Below are positions 43,201-51,072 of a DNA stretch of 64,000 nt, piece by piece. The notes under the pieces are model-generated. The model did no database searches, was not told the origin of the DNA, and worked only from the letters and a program-made list of their open reading frames with translations. The position numbers were made by a program, and so were the translations under genes. Numbering within the stretch: the stretch's first letter is position 1; each line of letters begins with the position of its first letter. The DNA is taken from assembly GCA_035943635.1 (NCBI GenBank), contig DASZBX010000047.1:1-64000 (forward strand), read 5' to 3'. The stretch comes from DASZBX01 sp035943635 (GTDB lineage: Bacteria; Actinomycetota; Actinomycetes; Streptomycetales; Catenulisporaceae).

Positions 43201-43734
43201 CTACGCCTTGAGCTGCCGCAGTGCCCGGGTGAACCCGTCGGCCGAATCCGCCAGCGGCGCGAAGAACTCCGCGTCGCAGGCCTCGACCGCTACCACGGCT
43301 CGGTCGGCCAGCTCGCGGCCCTCGGCGGTCACCGCCAGGGCCCGGGCGCGGCCGTCCTGCGGGTGCGGCCGGCGTTCGACCAGGCCCTGCGCCTCCAGCG
43401 CGCGCAGCACCTGCGAGGTCATCATCGGGTCGGTCGCGGCGTGGTCGGCCAGCGCCTTCTGGGTCACCGGCCCGTCCGCGCCCAGCCAGCTCAGCGCCGC
43501 GAGCAGCACGAACTGCACGTGGGTGAGGCCGAACGGCTTGAGCACGGCCCGCATCGCGGCCTGCCAGCGGTTGGTCACCTGCCACAGCAACAATCCGGGG
43601 CTTTCCTCCGCGTCGCCGAACCGGGTGTTCAGGCGCGGGCCGGTCGCTCCGGCCCTGCCGTTCACCTCGCCCGCGCTGCCCGTGCTGCCCGCGCTGCTTG
43701 TGCTGTCCCTGCCGTCTACGCTCACGCCGCTCAT
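43201..43734 (-). CDS. MarR family transcriptional regulator
   Basis: The 177-residue protein has a Ser/Gly-rich N-terminal tail (about 1-35) and a MarR winged-helix domain (LTHVQFVLLAALSWLG; recognition helix in DPMMTSQVLRAL; wing RRPHPQDGRA). ATG 43734 overlaps the EVE gene stop (ATGA). It is the last gene of a three-gene operon and may regulate the operon's own promoter (44696-44724) or a distant gene. Confidence 0.88.
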   Translation of the reverse strand: MSGVSVDGRDSTSSAGSTGSAGEVNGRAGATGPRLNTRFGDAEESPGLLLWQVTNRWQAAMRAVLKPFGLTHVQFVLLAALSWLGADGPVTQKALADHAATDPMMTSQVLRALEAQGLVERRPHPQDGRARALAVTAEGRELADRAVVAVEACDAEFFAPLADSADGFTRALRQLKA

Positions 43735-44144
43735 TTTGCCAGCATGGCTGGGCGGATCTGCTCGTAGTCGGCCGCGGTCAGCTCCAGCAGCCCGCGCCGC
43801 AGCTGGTATCCCCAGTTCGGTTCGGCGGTCAGATCCAGCTTGCCGTCCAGGTCGTGGATGTTCACGTCGACCGTGTCGGCCGCGTACTGCACCCGTCGCC
43901 GCCAGGGTTTGAATGCGCCCTCGTCGGCCTGCCAGATCTCCTCGTCGGCGATTTCGCCGACCGCGGTGAAGGCCTGGAGCGGGTCGCCGTCCTGCAGGCT
44001 GGTGCGCGGGGAGTAGTAGACGAATCCGTCTCCGGCGGCGAGCCGGGCCAGGCCGGTCCGCCGCCCGTGGCCGAGCTGGGCGATCCCCAGCTGCGTCCCG
44101 CGGCGGACGTGATCGCGGCAGACGACGCCGAGCCAGTACTTCAT
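43731..44144 (-). CDS. EVE-domain protein (UPF0310)
   Basis: The 137-residue protein is a single EVE domain of the PUA/YTH superfamily: it opens MKYWLGVVCRDHV, then has LAAGDGFVYYSPRT and FTAVGEIADEEIWQ. EVE domains are thought to bind modified bases in DNA or RNA, and some occur in defence loci. Start and stop overlap the neighbours by 4 bp on each side, so it is translated with the SRPBCC and MarR proteins. Confidence 0.85.
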   Translation of the reverse strand: MKYWLGVVCRDHVRRGTQLGIAQLGHGRRTGLARLAAGDGFVYYSPRTSLQDGDPLQAFTAVGEIADEEIWQADEGAFKPWRRRVQYAADTVDVNIHDLDGKLDLTAEPNWGYQLRRGLLELTAADYEQIRPAMLAK

Positions 44145-44689
44145 GCCCGCACCCCGATCTCGGTGTGGTCGTTACGGCGACTGTCGCCCTGGCTGCTGCT
44201 GCTCTCACCGTCGCCATCATTGCCGCTCTCGCCACTACTTCTGGCGGCACTGAGGCCGTCCGCCTCGCCTGTCTTCGCCTCGGCGGCCTCCCGCAGCGCC
44301 TCCAGGTCCCGCTGCAACGTCTTCTTGATCCCCTTGCCCAGAATCTGGTTCCACAGCAAGGCCAACGGCCCGCCCAAGGAGACCGTCACCTGAACCTCGG
44401 ATCCGCCCTCGGCGGTCCGCTGGATCCGGTGGTCGAACGTCAGCCGGGCGCCGACCAGCATGGACACGTCGGTGAACCGTTCCCCGGACACCTCGCTGAT
44501 CACGAACTTGGTCTTCGGCCCGCCCTTCGGCTTGAGCACCCCGGTCGACCCGGTGGCGAACGGCCCGTCCAACCGCACCCACTCGGTGTCGGCGTTCCAC
44601 TCGGGCCAGGTGGCCATGTCGGCCCAGCGCGCGAAGAAGGCGGCGGGGGCGGCGGCCGAGACGATGCGTGCGGTTCCGAGAGTCATCAT
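44141..44689 (-). CDS. SRPBCC (START-like) family protein
   Basis: The 182-residue protein has an SRPBCC fold pattern: IVSAAAPAAFFARWADMATW near the start, then RFTDVSMLVGARLTFDHRI and VTVSLGGPLALLWNQI. These proteins bind hydrophobic ligands or act as polyketide cyclase-like or dehydration enzymes. The last 40 residues are Ser/Asp/Gly-rich and disordered. Tandem ATG codons (44689, 44686) have no Shine-Dalgarno before them; the predicted transcription start falls on the first A, so the mRNA may be leaderless. The stop overlaps the EVE gene by 4 bp. Confidence 0.82.
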   Translation of the reverse strand: MMTLGTARIVSAAAPAAFFARWADMATWPEWNADTEWVRLDGPFATGSTGVLKPKGGPKTKFVISEVSGERFTDVSMLVGARLTFDHRIQRTAEGGSEVQVTVSLGGPLALLWNQILGKGIKKTLQRDLEALREAAEAKTGEADGLSAARSSGESGNDGDGESSSSQGDSRRNDHTEIGVRA

Positions 44690-44695
44690 GTAAGT

Positions 44696-44724
44696 AGTAT
44701 GCGCGCTTAGTATTTGTTCGTCAA
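44696..44724 (-). promoter_or_regulatory. Promoter of the SRPBCC-EVE-MarR operon (leaderless)
   Basis: On the minus strand: -35 TTGACG (44719-44724), 17-bp spacer, -10 CATACT (44696-44701). The seventh base after the -10 is the A of ATG 44689, predicting a leaderless mRNA and explaining the missing ribosome-binding site. A repeated ATACT flanking a GCGCGC core within the promoter is a possible MarR site. Confidence 0.55.
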
Positions 44725-44760
44725 GCGGTCGCGCCGCCGGACCATGGGGGCGTTGCGCGG

Positions 44761-45291
44761 CTAAGCCAGCAGCGCCGCGACGGCCTCGGCGATCCGGGCT
44801 CGGGTGTCCTGGTCGGCGGCGGTTCCGTCGGGGCCGGTCAGGGCGCGGGTCATCGGGATCCGCACGCAGGCTTCGTCGACGATGGCGGCGCCCGTGTACG
44901 TCAGGACGATGCGCAGCGACTCGTGGGCCAGGCGGGCGCCGTCGGGGGTTTCCCGGGCGGACGCGTTGATCCACGCGGTCGGCTTGTCGCTGATCTCGAC
45001 GCCGCCGACCGTCCAGTCGAGCAGGTTCAGGAACGATCCGGGCAGGGCTCCGGCGTATTCCGGCGTGCAGATCAGCAGCGCGTCGGCGGCGGCGATCCGG
45101 GCCCGCAGGTCGGCCACGGGCTCGGGGAGCGGGTCCTGGTCGTCGTCCGGGTTGAAGTGCGGCAGGTCGGACAGGCCTTCGTAGAACGTGGCCGTCACGT
45201 CCGGTGGCAGCAGCGCCGCGGCCGTCCGCAGCACGGCCTCGTTGCTCGATCCCTTGCGCAGGCTGCCACTGATCAATAGGAGAGTCCGCAT
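44761..45291 (-). CDS. NAD(P)H-dependent FMN reductase
   Basis: The 176-residue flavodoxin-like enzyme reduces FMN with NAD(P)H. It opens with the phosphate-binding loop ISGSLRKGSSN and has the family motif TPEYAGALPGSFLNLLDW. Length and order match the SsuE/chromate-reductase-like family. ATG 45291 is preceded by a CCCTCAGCC-type leader without a clear Shine-Dalgarno on this strand (TGAGGGT at about 6 nt is weak). A free-standing gene; it could supply reduced FMN to the luciferase-like monooxygenases at 54014-62019, but it is 9 kb away. Confidence 0.9.
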   Translation of the reverse strand: MRTLLLISGSLRKGSSNEAVLRTAAALLPPDVTATFYEGLSDLPHFNPDDDQDPLPEPVADLRARIAAADALLICTPEYAGALPGSFLNLLDWTVGGVEISDKPTAWINASARETPDGARLAHESLRIVLTYTGAAIVDEACVRIPMTRALTGPDGTAADQDTRARIAEAVAALLA

Positions 45292-45340
45292 ACCCTCAGC
45301 CTACCCACGCTCTGCCGTGCGACCTTGCTCCAGATTGCCC

Positions 45341-45380
45341 TCGCCTCATCTCGCCTCATTCCTGCCTCATCGCGCCTCAC
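45341..45380. repeat. Four 10-bp tandem repeats (TCGCCTCATY-like)
   Basis: TCGCCTCATC, TCGCCTCATT, CCTGCCTCAT and CGCGCCTCAC in a row, in the gap between the flavin reductase and the XRE/TPR regulator. Non-coding; it may sit in the reductase promoter region. Confidence 0.6.
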
Positions 45381-45386
45381 CTCACC

Positions 45387-46778
45387 TCACGCCGCGCTCG
45401 CCAGATACGCGCTCGCCCGCGCGTCCAGATCCGCCGCGGCCGGAATTCCCCTGCCCCGAAAGGGGGAGAGCGCCGAACGCATGTCCGCCACCACCTGCCG
45501 CGTGCGGGCCGAGTGCACGCCGTCCATCGCGTTCAGGGCGGTGGACCAGGTCGCGCACGCCTCATCCAGGTTCCCGCCGCGCGCCTGCACCGCGCCGAGG
45601 TATCCCAGGGTCACCGCATGGGTCCGGGTGAACGTGGCCGCCTTCCGAGTGCGCACGCTGCGCCGGAACTCCTTCGCCGCACCGGCCAGGTCCCCGGATT
45701 CGCGCAGCGTGCACGCGGTTTCGTGGGCCAGGCTGGCCTCGCCGAAGAAGAACACCCGCCCGGGCTCCTCGCCCTGCCCGGCCGCCGCCTCGGCGAGGTC
45801 GTCCTCGGCCCGGATCAGGGCGGCCGCCGCGGCGGAGCGCTGCCCCGCGGCGCCCAGGGCGCGGGCGTAGACGACCCCGAACAGGGCCCGTTCGCGCGGG
45901 CAGGCCAGGGTGAACCGGCGGCCCTCCATCGACGCGGCCGCCAGGTTCACCGCCTGCCGGTAGTGGCCGAGATCGATCGCCTGGTGGGCCATGGCGCGCA
46001 GGACGTGCCCGACTATCGGCGGGTCGTCCGCCTCCGCGGCGAGTTTCACCGCGGCGGAGAAGTACTGCTGGGCCACGGACTGCTCGCCGTTGTCGAAGGC
46101 CATCCAGCCGGCCAGGTACGCCAGCTCGCCGGCCGCGGAGAACAGCTCCCGGCGCACCTGCGGATCCGGGTGGTTGCCGCGCAGGCAGCCAGCCACGTCA
46201 GAGGTCAGATATTGGACGACCGCACTGCGGGCGTGGCCGCCGCCGCGCTTCTGGTCCACCCGGGAGAACAGCGACACCATCTCCTGTACGGCCTCCAGGT
46301 CGCCGCGCCCCACGCTGCGCGTCCCGGCGGCGGGTTTCCCCTGCCCGCGCCCGGCCATCCGGGTCCACCAGCCCTGATCCGGCAGGGCCAGGGCCCCGAC
46401 CGAGAAGGCGGCGCTCGTGAGCACCTGCCGGCGTTCCATGTCCACGTCCACTCTGCCCAGATCGGTCAACCCGATCAGTGTGTCGGCCTCCCAGTCCAAC
46501 CCGGCCGGGGCCGGCCCGGTCCGGTCCGCCAGGCCGAGCTCGCCCAGAGTAACGATCCGATCCAGCCGCCGGGACAGGGTTTCGCGCAGGATCATCGGCG
46601 CGGACCCGGACGGAGCGGACCCGGCGACCCAGTGGGACACGTGCGACCGGCCCACCCGGTCCTGCCCGTGCGCACCGTTCTCCGCCGCCACCCGGACGAA
46701 CGCCGCGGCGACCTGGGCGTGTGACCAGCCGGTATCTGCGATGACTGACGCCAACTTGATATTACCCTGCTTTACCAC
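45387..46778 (-). CDS. XRE-like transcriptional regulator with TPR-type C-terminus
   Basis: The 463-residue protein has the layout common in Streptomyces and relatives: an N-terminal DNA-binding-like region (about 8-75, LASVIADTGWSHAQVAAAFVRVA, HVSHWVAGSAP) and a helical TPR-like domain (about 150-450) with repeated ALGAAGQ/LAHETA-type helices. GTG 46778 is the start. It is divergent from an RsbW-like ATPase gene, a pairing seen many times in actinomycete genomes. The target genes are unknown. Confidence 0.85.
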   Translation of the reverse strand: MVKQGNIKLASVIADTGWSHAQVAAAFVRVAAENGAHGQDRVGRSHVSHWVAGSAPSGSAPMILRETLSRRLDRIVTLGELGLADRTGPAPAGLDWEADTLIGLTDLGRVDVDMERRQVLTSAAFSVGALALPDQGWWTRMAGRGQGKPAAGTRSVGRGDLEAVQEMVSLFSRVDQKRGGGHARSAVVQYLTSDVAGCLRGNHPDPQVRRELFSAAGELAYLAGWMAFDNGEQSVAQQYFSAAVKLAAEADDPPIVGHVLRAMAHQAIDLGHYRQAVNLAAASMEGRRFTLACPRERALFGVVYARALGAAGQRSAAAAALIRAEDDLAEAAAGQGEEPGRVFFFGEASLAHETACTLRESGDLAGAAKEFRRSVRTRKAATFTRTHAVTLGYLGAVQARGGNLDEACATWSTALNAMDGVHSARTRQVVADMRSALSPFRGRGIPAAADLDARASAYLASAA

Positions 46779-46809
46779 TGCGATCCGCCGTCCCGGTCCT
46801 GTGAACGAT

Positions 46810-46862
46810 CTTTCACCGCTTTCACCGCTTTGCCCACCGCGACACCGTTTCCACAGACGGTG
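46810..46862. promoter_or_regulatory. Repeat elements in the divergent regulator/ATPase promoter
   Basis: Two direct copies of CTTTCACCG (46810-46827) are followed by a CACCGT-N8-ACGGTG dyad (46843-46862). They lie upstream of both the regulator (minus) and the ATPase (plus), and could be its autoregulatory site. Confidence 0.4.
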
Positions 46863-46921
46863 ATTGCCGGTTCGCTCTAGGTAAATGTATCCGCAAATGC
46901 ACTTGCTTCGAGGGGGTTTCG

Positions 46922-47350
46922 GTGAGGGTGTTGGAAAGCAAACCGGTCCGGGTCGGTGAGCTGTGCCTACCGGCCGAACCGGTCTGCGTCGGCGAGGCGC
47001 GCCGGCATGTCGCCGAGGTCATCCGCGACTGGCACGTCCGGGTGGACGAGGAGATCGCGATCCTGCTCACCAGCGAGGTCTTCACCAACGCGGTCGTGCA
47101 CGCGGCCGCGCCCGGCGACGTGATCCGGTTGGTGGAGGCCTGGGACGGCGAGCAGCTGAGAATCGAGGTGCACGACTCGAGATCCGGTGAGCTGATGTGG
47201 GGCGACCTGACCTTGGACTCGACGACCGAGGAGTCCGGCCGCGGCCTGGGCATGGTGGAACTGCTCGCGGCGAAGTGGGGAGTGGAGGCGACCGGTTACG
47301 GCAAGCAGGTCTACTTCGTGCTGGGGGCGGACGATGACTGCGCGATGTAG
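46922..47350 (+). CDS. ATP-binding (RsbW-like anti-sigma/HATPase_c) protein
   Basis: The 142-residue protein is a single GHKL ATPase domain: N-box with E52 and N56 in LLTSEVFTNAVVHA, G1-like VHDSRSGEL, and G2 GRGLGM near 107. Such proteins act as serine kinases or anti-sigma factors. GTG 46922 follows GAGGGGG with 6-nt spacing. Divergent from the XRE/TPR regulator, as is usual for this class in actinomycetes. Confidence 0.9.
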   Translation: MRVLESKPVRVGELCLPAEPVCVGEARRHVAEVIRDWHVRVDEEIAILLTSEVFTNAVVHAAAPGDVIRLVEAWDGEQLRIEVHDSRSGELMWGDLTLDSTTEESGRGLGMVELLAAKWGVEATGYGKQVYFVLGADDDCAM

Positions 47351-47492
47351 CCCTGAACCGCCGCGCTCGCCGTCGCGGCCCCATATATCTATGCCCTTAT
47401 ACGCAAATCGCTACGTATCGATTGACTACACCAACGTAAAGGTCCGTAAAAGCCCCTACCCGTTTCCCCGGCACCCGGCATTATCTGTGGGC

Positions 47493-48383
47493 ATGGCCCG
47501 TGAAAGATCAACCACATCCGCAGCGCCCCTGACCTCCATATCCGCGGCCGCCCAATCAGCACACGAACGCTTCGCCGCAGCGCTGGCAGAACTCGACCGC
47601 GTTTTCGCCCCACACGATGACCAGAACCAACCTCACCTCGCACCACTCGAAGCCTGCGACGACTGCTTCACCCCCGAGGAAGCGGCAGCACTCAGCGGCC
47701 CGGTCGACGAGATCCCGGACCAACTGCTGCGCTACACCGCGATGAGCTGGTCCTCGACCATCCAGGTGAGCATCCCGCACTGGCGCCGATTCGCCCCCAG
47801 GCTCCTCCGCGCAGTCATGCAGAACACTGCCACTGCCACTGCCACTGCCACTGCCACTACCGCCACCGCCCCTGAAGCTGCCTCCGACCTATGCACCATC
47901 GACGGCTCATGGATCGCGCACACTTTCGTCCTGTCCTCTTGGAAACAGTGGCCTGCCGAAGAACGCCGCGCAGTGACAGAACTATGCGAAGCCTGGTGGG
48001 CCAGTACCCTCCACTCCGCCCCCGCCACCCCCGCAACCGTCTCCGCAACAACCTCCGCCACCACGTCCACCTCCGCGACCACCGCCCTGACCTTCCTAGT
48101 CCCACTCACCGGCGAACTGGTCCCCTGGCTGACCACCTGGTCCGAGACCGACGGCCCGTCCGCCGGCCACCACGTGCTAGCCCTCTTCGACTCCTGGGGA
48201 CACCGACTCCTCGAGGGCGCACTGGACCTCGGCATCAGCACCGAGGCGCCCGGCCTCAACGCCGAACTGACCGCCTGGCTGCTATCCGAACTCCCACGCC
48301 GCGGCCTGGTCGACGGCCTGACCGACGCCGACGCCGAACGTTTCCTGCTGCTCGCGCTCCCGCCGGACCGAAGGTGGCGGTGA
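47493..48383 (+). CDS. Uncharacterised protein (296 residues)
   Basis: The protein has a helical N-terminal half with CDDCFTPEEAAALSGPVDEIPDQLL around residues 50-75 and WRRFAPRLLRAV near 105, a pattern found in unnamed actinomycete proteins. The middle has Thr/Ala runs encoded by an ACTGCC repeat (47826-47855) and a second Ser/Thr-rich stretch (about 180-200). The C-terminal third is helical and acidic. No enzyme motif. ATG 47493 has only a weak ribosome-binding site; a frame extension to 47334 overlaps the ATPase gene and lacks bias. The preceding 140 bp is AT-rich and likely holds its promoter. Confidence 0.7.
   Translation: MARERSTTSAAPLTSISAAAQSAHERFAAALAELDRVFAPHDDQNQPHLAPLEACDDCFTPEEAAALSGPVDEIPDQLLRYTAMSWSSTIQVSIPHWRRFAPRLLRAVMQNTATATATATATTATAPEAASDLCTIDGSWIAHTFVLSSWKQWPAEERRAVTELCEAWWASTLHSAPATPATVSATTSATTSTSATTALTFLVPLTGELVPWLTTWSETDGPSAGHHVLALFDSWGHRLLEGALDLGISTEAPGLNAELTAWLLSELPRRGLVDGLTDADAERFLLLALPPDRRWR
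47826..47855 (+). repeat. (ACTGCC)5 within a coding sequence
   Basis: Five perfect hexamers plus diverged copies, encoding alternating Thr-Ala in the 296-residue protein. The unit length of six keeps the frame when copies are gained or lost. Confidence 0.9.
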
Positions 48384-48535
48384 CCGACCCCGTCGCACCC
48401 CGCCGCGCCGCAACCCCACCGCAACCCCACCTCGCCCCCAGCCCATCCGGCGAATGGGCGAACGAGCGTGTTAACCGCAGCACAGCGCCGTGATTTTTGG
48501 CTTCCCCGGGTCGTGCACCGGGCAGGTCCTGTGCG

Positions 48536-48552
48536 ACGATCGTTCCGATCGT
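48536..48552. promoter_or_regulatory. ACGATCG-N3-CGATCGT inverted repeat
   Basis: Perfect 7-bp arms around TTC, 47 bp before the carbonic anhydrase-like gene. Candidate operator or start-proximal element; no regulator can be assigned. Confidence 0.4.
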
Positions 48553-48598
48553 GCCACCTTTCCGGCCGCGCGCCGGACCAGATGACAGGACCTCACCC

Positions 48599-49345
48599 AT
48601 GGGCGGCGAACCCGCGAACTTCACCACCACCCTCACCCGGGACTTCCCCCGGGCCGTCCCGGCGAACCAGTTCGTGCTGGCCACGCAGGACACGCTCAAG
48701 GAGTTCGGCGTGCACCGCGGCTCGGCCCTGCCGCTGATCGCCACCTGCCGGGACGAACTGGCGTTCGCGCTGACCGCCGAACTCCAGCGCGCCTGGGGCC
48801 CGGCGTTCAACATGGCCGGCCTGGCCGGCCTGCTCACCCTCGGCCGCACCGGCATCGCCGCCGCCCGCCAGCACGCCCCGATAGTGGCCGGCCGGCGCAC
48901 GTTCGTCCTGATCGGCCTCACCCACGTGGGCGTGGACGACGCCGGCACGGTCGGCATCTGCGAACGCCCAGGCGTCCCCGGCCCGTCGAAGACCTGCGGC
49001 GCGCTGATGGCGTTCCACGACGCGGTCCGTGGCGGCGGCGTGCACACCTCGGACTACCCGTACCTGGACCCGGACGACCCGGAACAGTCCCGGCTGAGCG
49101 AGCGGATCACGCCGCACGTGAAGGACCCGCAGACCATCGACCTGCTGAAGGTCACCCAGATCGCACGAGACCTGATCGGCCAGGACACCGAGACCGTGAT
49201 ACAGGTCCTGCGCGACCACGAGATCCCCGCCGACGTAGCGGTCTTCACCGGCATCCACATCCACGGCCCGCGCGGAGCGGAGTACGTGGACGTCGCACAC
49301 TCCTACTTCGACCGCGACGGCGAGATCACCCAACTGAAGCTGTAA
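48599..49345 (+). CDS. LCIB-type carbonic anhydrase family protein
   Basis: The 248-residue protein matches the LCIB/LCIC beta-carbonic-anhydrase-like family (theta class). C50, R51 and D52 in ATCRDEL, H109 in LTHVGVDDAG and C133 in KTCGAL correspond to the zinc ligands and the catalytic Asp-Arg pair. ERPGVPGPSKTCGALMAFH is the family signature. It would interconvert CO2 and bicarbonate in the cytoplasm, but some family members are inactive, so activity is inferred. ATG 48599 follows AGGA at about 8 nt; the in-frame upstream part is Arg/Pro-rich. It converges with the AspRS gene. Confidence 0.75.
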   Translation: MGGEPANFTTTLTRDFPRAVPANQFVLATQDTLKEFGVHRGSALPLIATCRDELAFALTAELQRAWGPAFNMAGLAGLLTLGRTGIAAARQHAPIVAGRRTFVLIGLTHVGVDDAGTVGICERPGVPGPSKTCGALMAFHDAVRGGGVHTSDYPYLDPDDPEQSRLSERITPHVKDPQTIDLLKVTQIARDLIGQDTETVIQVLRDHEIPADVAVFTGIHIHGPRGAEYVDVAHSYFDRDGEITQLKL

Positions 49346-49354
49346 AGCCGCCCC

Positions 49355-49448
49355 CGATGCCCGGCCCGACCGATCGACCGACCGACCGATCGACCGATCG
49401 ACCGACCGATCGACCGATCGACCGATCGACCGACCGAGCCGGGCATCG
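49355..49448. terminator. Hairpin with a 72-nt tetranucleotide-repeat loop
   Basis: The 11-bp arms CGATGCCCGGC (49355-49365) and GCCGGGCATCG (49438-49448) are exact reverse complements. The loop (49366-49437) is almost entirely GACC/GATC repeats, which contain CGATCG palindromes and can fold on themselves. It lies between the convergent carbonic-anhydrase-like and AspRS genes. A bidirectional terminator whose loop has been expanded by slippage is the simplest reading. Confidence 0.65.
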
Positions 49449-49489
49449 TCATACCATGACGCCTGCTACAACGCCTGCCACGCCGCCCG

Positions 49490-50800
49490 CTACGGCGTGA
49501 GCCGGTTCGGCCCCCGGAACAGGAACGTCGACTCCCGAATCGTCGACTGCCCCAACAGCACCATCAGCAACCGGTTCAATCCCAGCCCGAAACCGCCGTG
49601 CGTCGGCGCGCCGAACTTGAAACAGTCCAGGTAGGAGGCCATCGGCGCTGTCTCCATCCCCTTCTCGGCGGCTTGGGCGAGCAGCCGCTCGTACCGGTGC
49701 TCGCGCTGCGCACCCGTGGTGATCTCGATCCCGCGCCACAACAGGTCGAAGGACGCGGTCAGCGCCGGGTCGTGCTCGTGCCGCAGATGGTAGAACGGCC
49801 GCACCGAGACCGGATAGTCGGTGACGAAGACGAACTCGTGCCCATGTTCCGCCTGCACGAGGCCGGACAGCAGCCGCTCGCCCTCGGGGTCCAGGTCGTC
49901 CTTCGTGCCCTCCGGGTCCCAGCCGTGCTTGCTACGCAAAAGCCCAAGCGCGTCGGCATGCGTGATGCGCGGGAACGGCACCGACGGCACAGTCACCGTC
50001 GCACCGCACAGCTGCGCGATCTGCTCGCCGTGCGTGGTCGAGACCTGCACGAGAACCTCGCGCAGCATCCGCTCCTCGAACGCCATGACATCGTCGACGC
50101 CGTCGATCCAGGCCATCTCGACGTCGACGCCCGTGAACTCGGTGGCATGCCGCGAGGTGAACGATGGCTCGGCCCGGAACACCGGCCCGATCTCGAAGAC
50201 CCGGTCGATCCCGCCGCAGATGGCCATCTGCTTGTAGAACTGCGGCGACTGCGCAAGATAAGCGGTCCGGTCGAAATACCCGACCGAGAACACCTCCGCC
50301 CCCGACTCGGACGCGGTTCCCATCAGCTTGGGCGTGTGCAACTCGGTGAACCCCTCGCCATAGGCCACCGAGCGCATAGCCTGCTCAGCAGTCGTCTGCA
50401 CCTCGAAGACCAGATGCTGAGCCGGCCGCCGCAGGTCCAGGAACCGCCAGTCCAACCGCCGGTCCAGCGAGGTGTGCTCGTCAACCGGCAACCCAGCCTG
50501 CGCAAGCGAAACAATCTCGACCTGCGAAGGCCGAATCTCCATCCCACCCAACTTCACGACCGGGTTCGCACACGCGGTACCGGTGATCTTGACGGCCGAT
50601 TCAAGCGTGAGCGCCCCGAGCGCCGCCTCGATCGGGTCCCCCGACTCCCCGCGCCGATGGGTGATCTGAACCTGCCCGGTATGGTCACGGACGACGACGA
50701 ACTGCATGCGACTCTGGAGACGCAGGGCGGCGATCCAGCCGTACACGGTGACGGTCTCGTCAACACGTTCGGCAAGCTCTCGCACGAGGGTGCGGGGCAT
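49490..50800 (-). CDS. aspS: Aspartyl-tRNA synthetase, archaeal/non-discriminating type
   Basis: The 436-residue enzyme charges tRNA with aspartate. An N-terminal OB-fold anticodon-binding domain (about 1-105) precedes a class II catalytic domain: motif 2 FRAEPSFTSRHATEF and motif 3 GGFGLGLNRLLMVLLG. It lacks the GAD insertion of bacterial AspRS (about 590 residues) and matches the shorter archaeal type, often annotated aspartate-tRNA(Asp/Asn) ligase. ATG 50800 follows GGAAAGAGAAG. A bacterial-type AspRS is probably encoded elsewhere; that cannot be checked in this window. Confidence 0.92.
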   Translation of the reverse strand: MPRTLVRELAERVDETVTVYGWIAALRLQSRMQFVVVRDHTGQVQITHRRGESGDPIEAALGALTLESAVKITGTACANPVVKLGGMEIRPSQVEIVSLAQAGLPVDEHTSLDRRLDWRFLDLRRPAQHLVFEVQTTAEQAMRSVAYGEGFTELHTPKLMGTASESGAEVFSVGYFDRTAYLAQSPQFYKQMAICGGIDRVFEIGPVFRAEPSFTSRHATEFTGVDVEMAWIDGVDDVMAFEERMLREVLVQVSTTHGEQIAQLCGATVTVPSVPFPRITHADALGLLRSKHGWDPEGTKDDLDPEGERLLSGLVQAEHGHEFVFVTDYPVSVRPFYHLRHEHDPALTASFDLLWRGIEITTGAQREHRYERLLAQAAEKGMETAPMASYLDCFKFGAPTHGGFGLGLNRLLMVLLGQSTIRESTFLFRGPNRLTP

Positions 50801-50972
50801 GGTGCACTTCTCTTTCCGGCGCGTTGTTCGCGCCTGCTCGGACGGTGGTAGACAGCCATCTCCGGGGATGTGGGTTCACCGTAGCAGGCGAGTTTTGGCA
50901 CGGCATGTGATTTATGCGCGGCAGTGAAGCGGCCCGTCGGCCTCGATCGCCCACCCATCTCTGTAAGAACAC

Positions 50973-51002
50973 TTGTACAGATAGTCACCATCCGTGTAGC
51001 CT
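50973..51002 (+). promoter_or_regulatory. Promoter of the EspC-like operon
   Basis: -35 TTGTAC (50973-50978), 18-bp spacer, -10 TAGCCT (50997-51002). The start would be near 51009, giving a leader of about 65 nt. A CTGTA-N10-TACAG dyad overlaps the -35 and could bind a regulator. Confidence 0.5.
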
Positions 51003-51012
51003 TCTCACGGAT

Positions 51013-51035
51013 CGCAACATCATGCTCATGTTGCG
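51013..51035 (+). promoter_or_regulatory. Inverted repeat in the EspC-like operon leader
   Basis: Perfect 8-bp arms CGCAACAT and ATGTTGCG around CATGCTC, just after the predicted transcription start. It could be an operator or an mRNA hairpin before the ribosome-binding site. Confidence 0.45.
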
Positions 51036-51072
51036 TAATTGCACCTATGGGGCTTAGGAGCAAGGGGGCAAA

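Noticed and set aside
43201..44250. 349-residue form of the MarR protein
   Set aside because: The first part is an out-of-frame reading of the EVE gene; the MarR gene starts at the ATGA overlap (43734).
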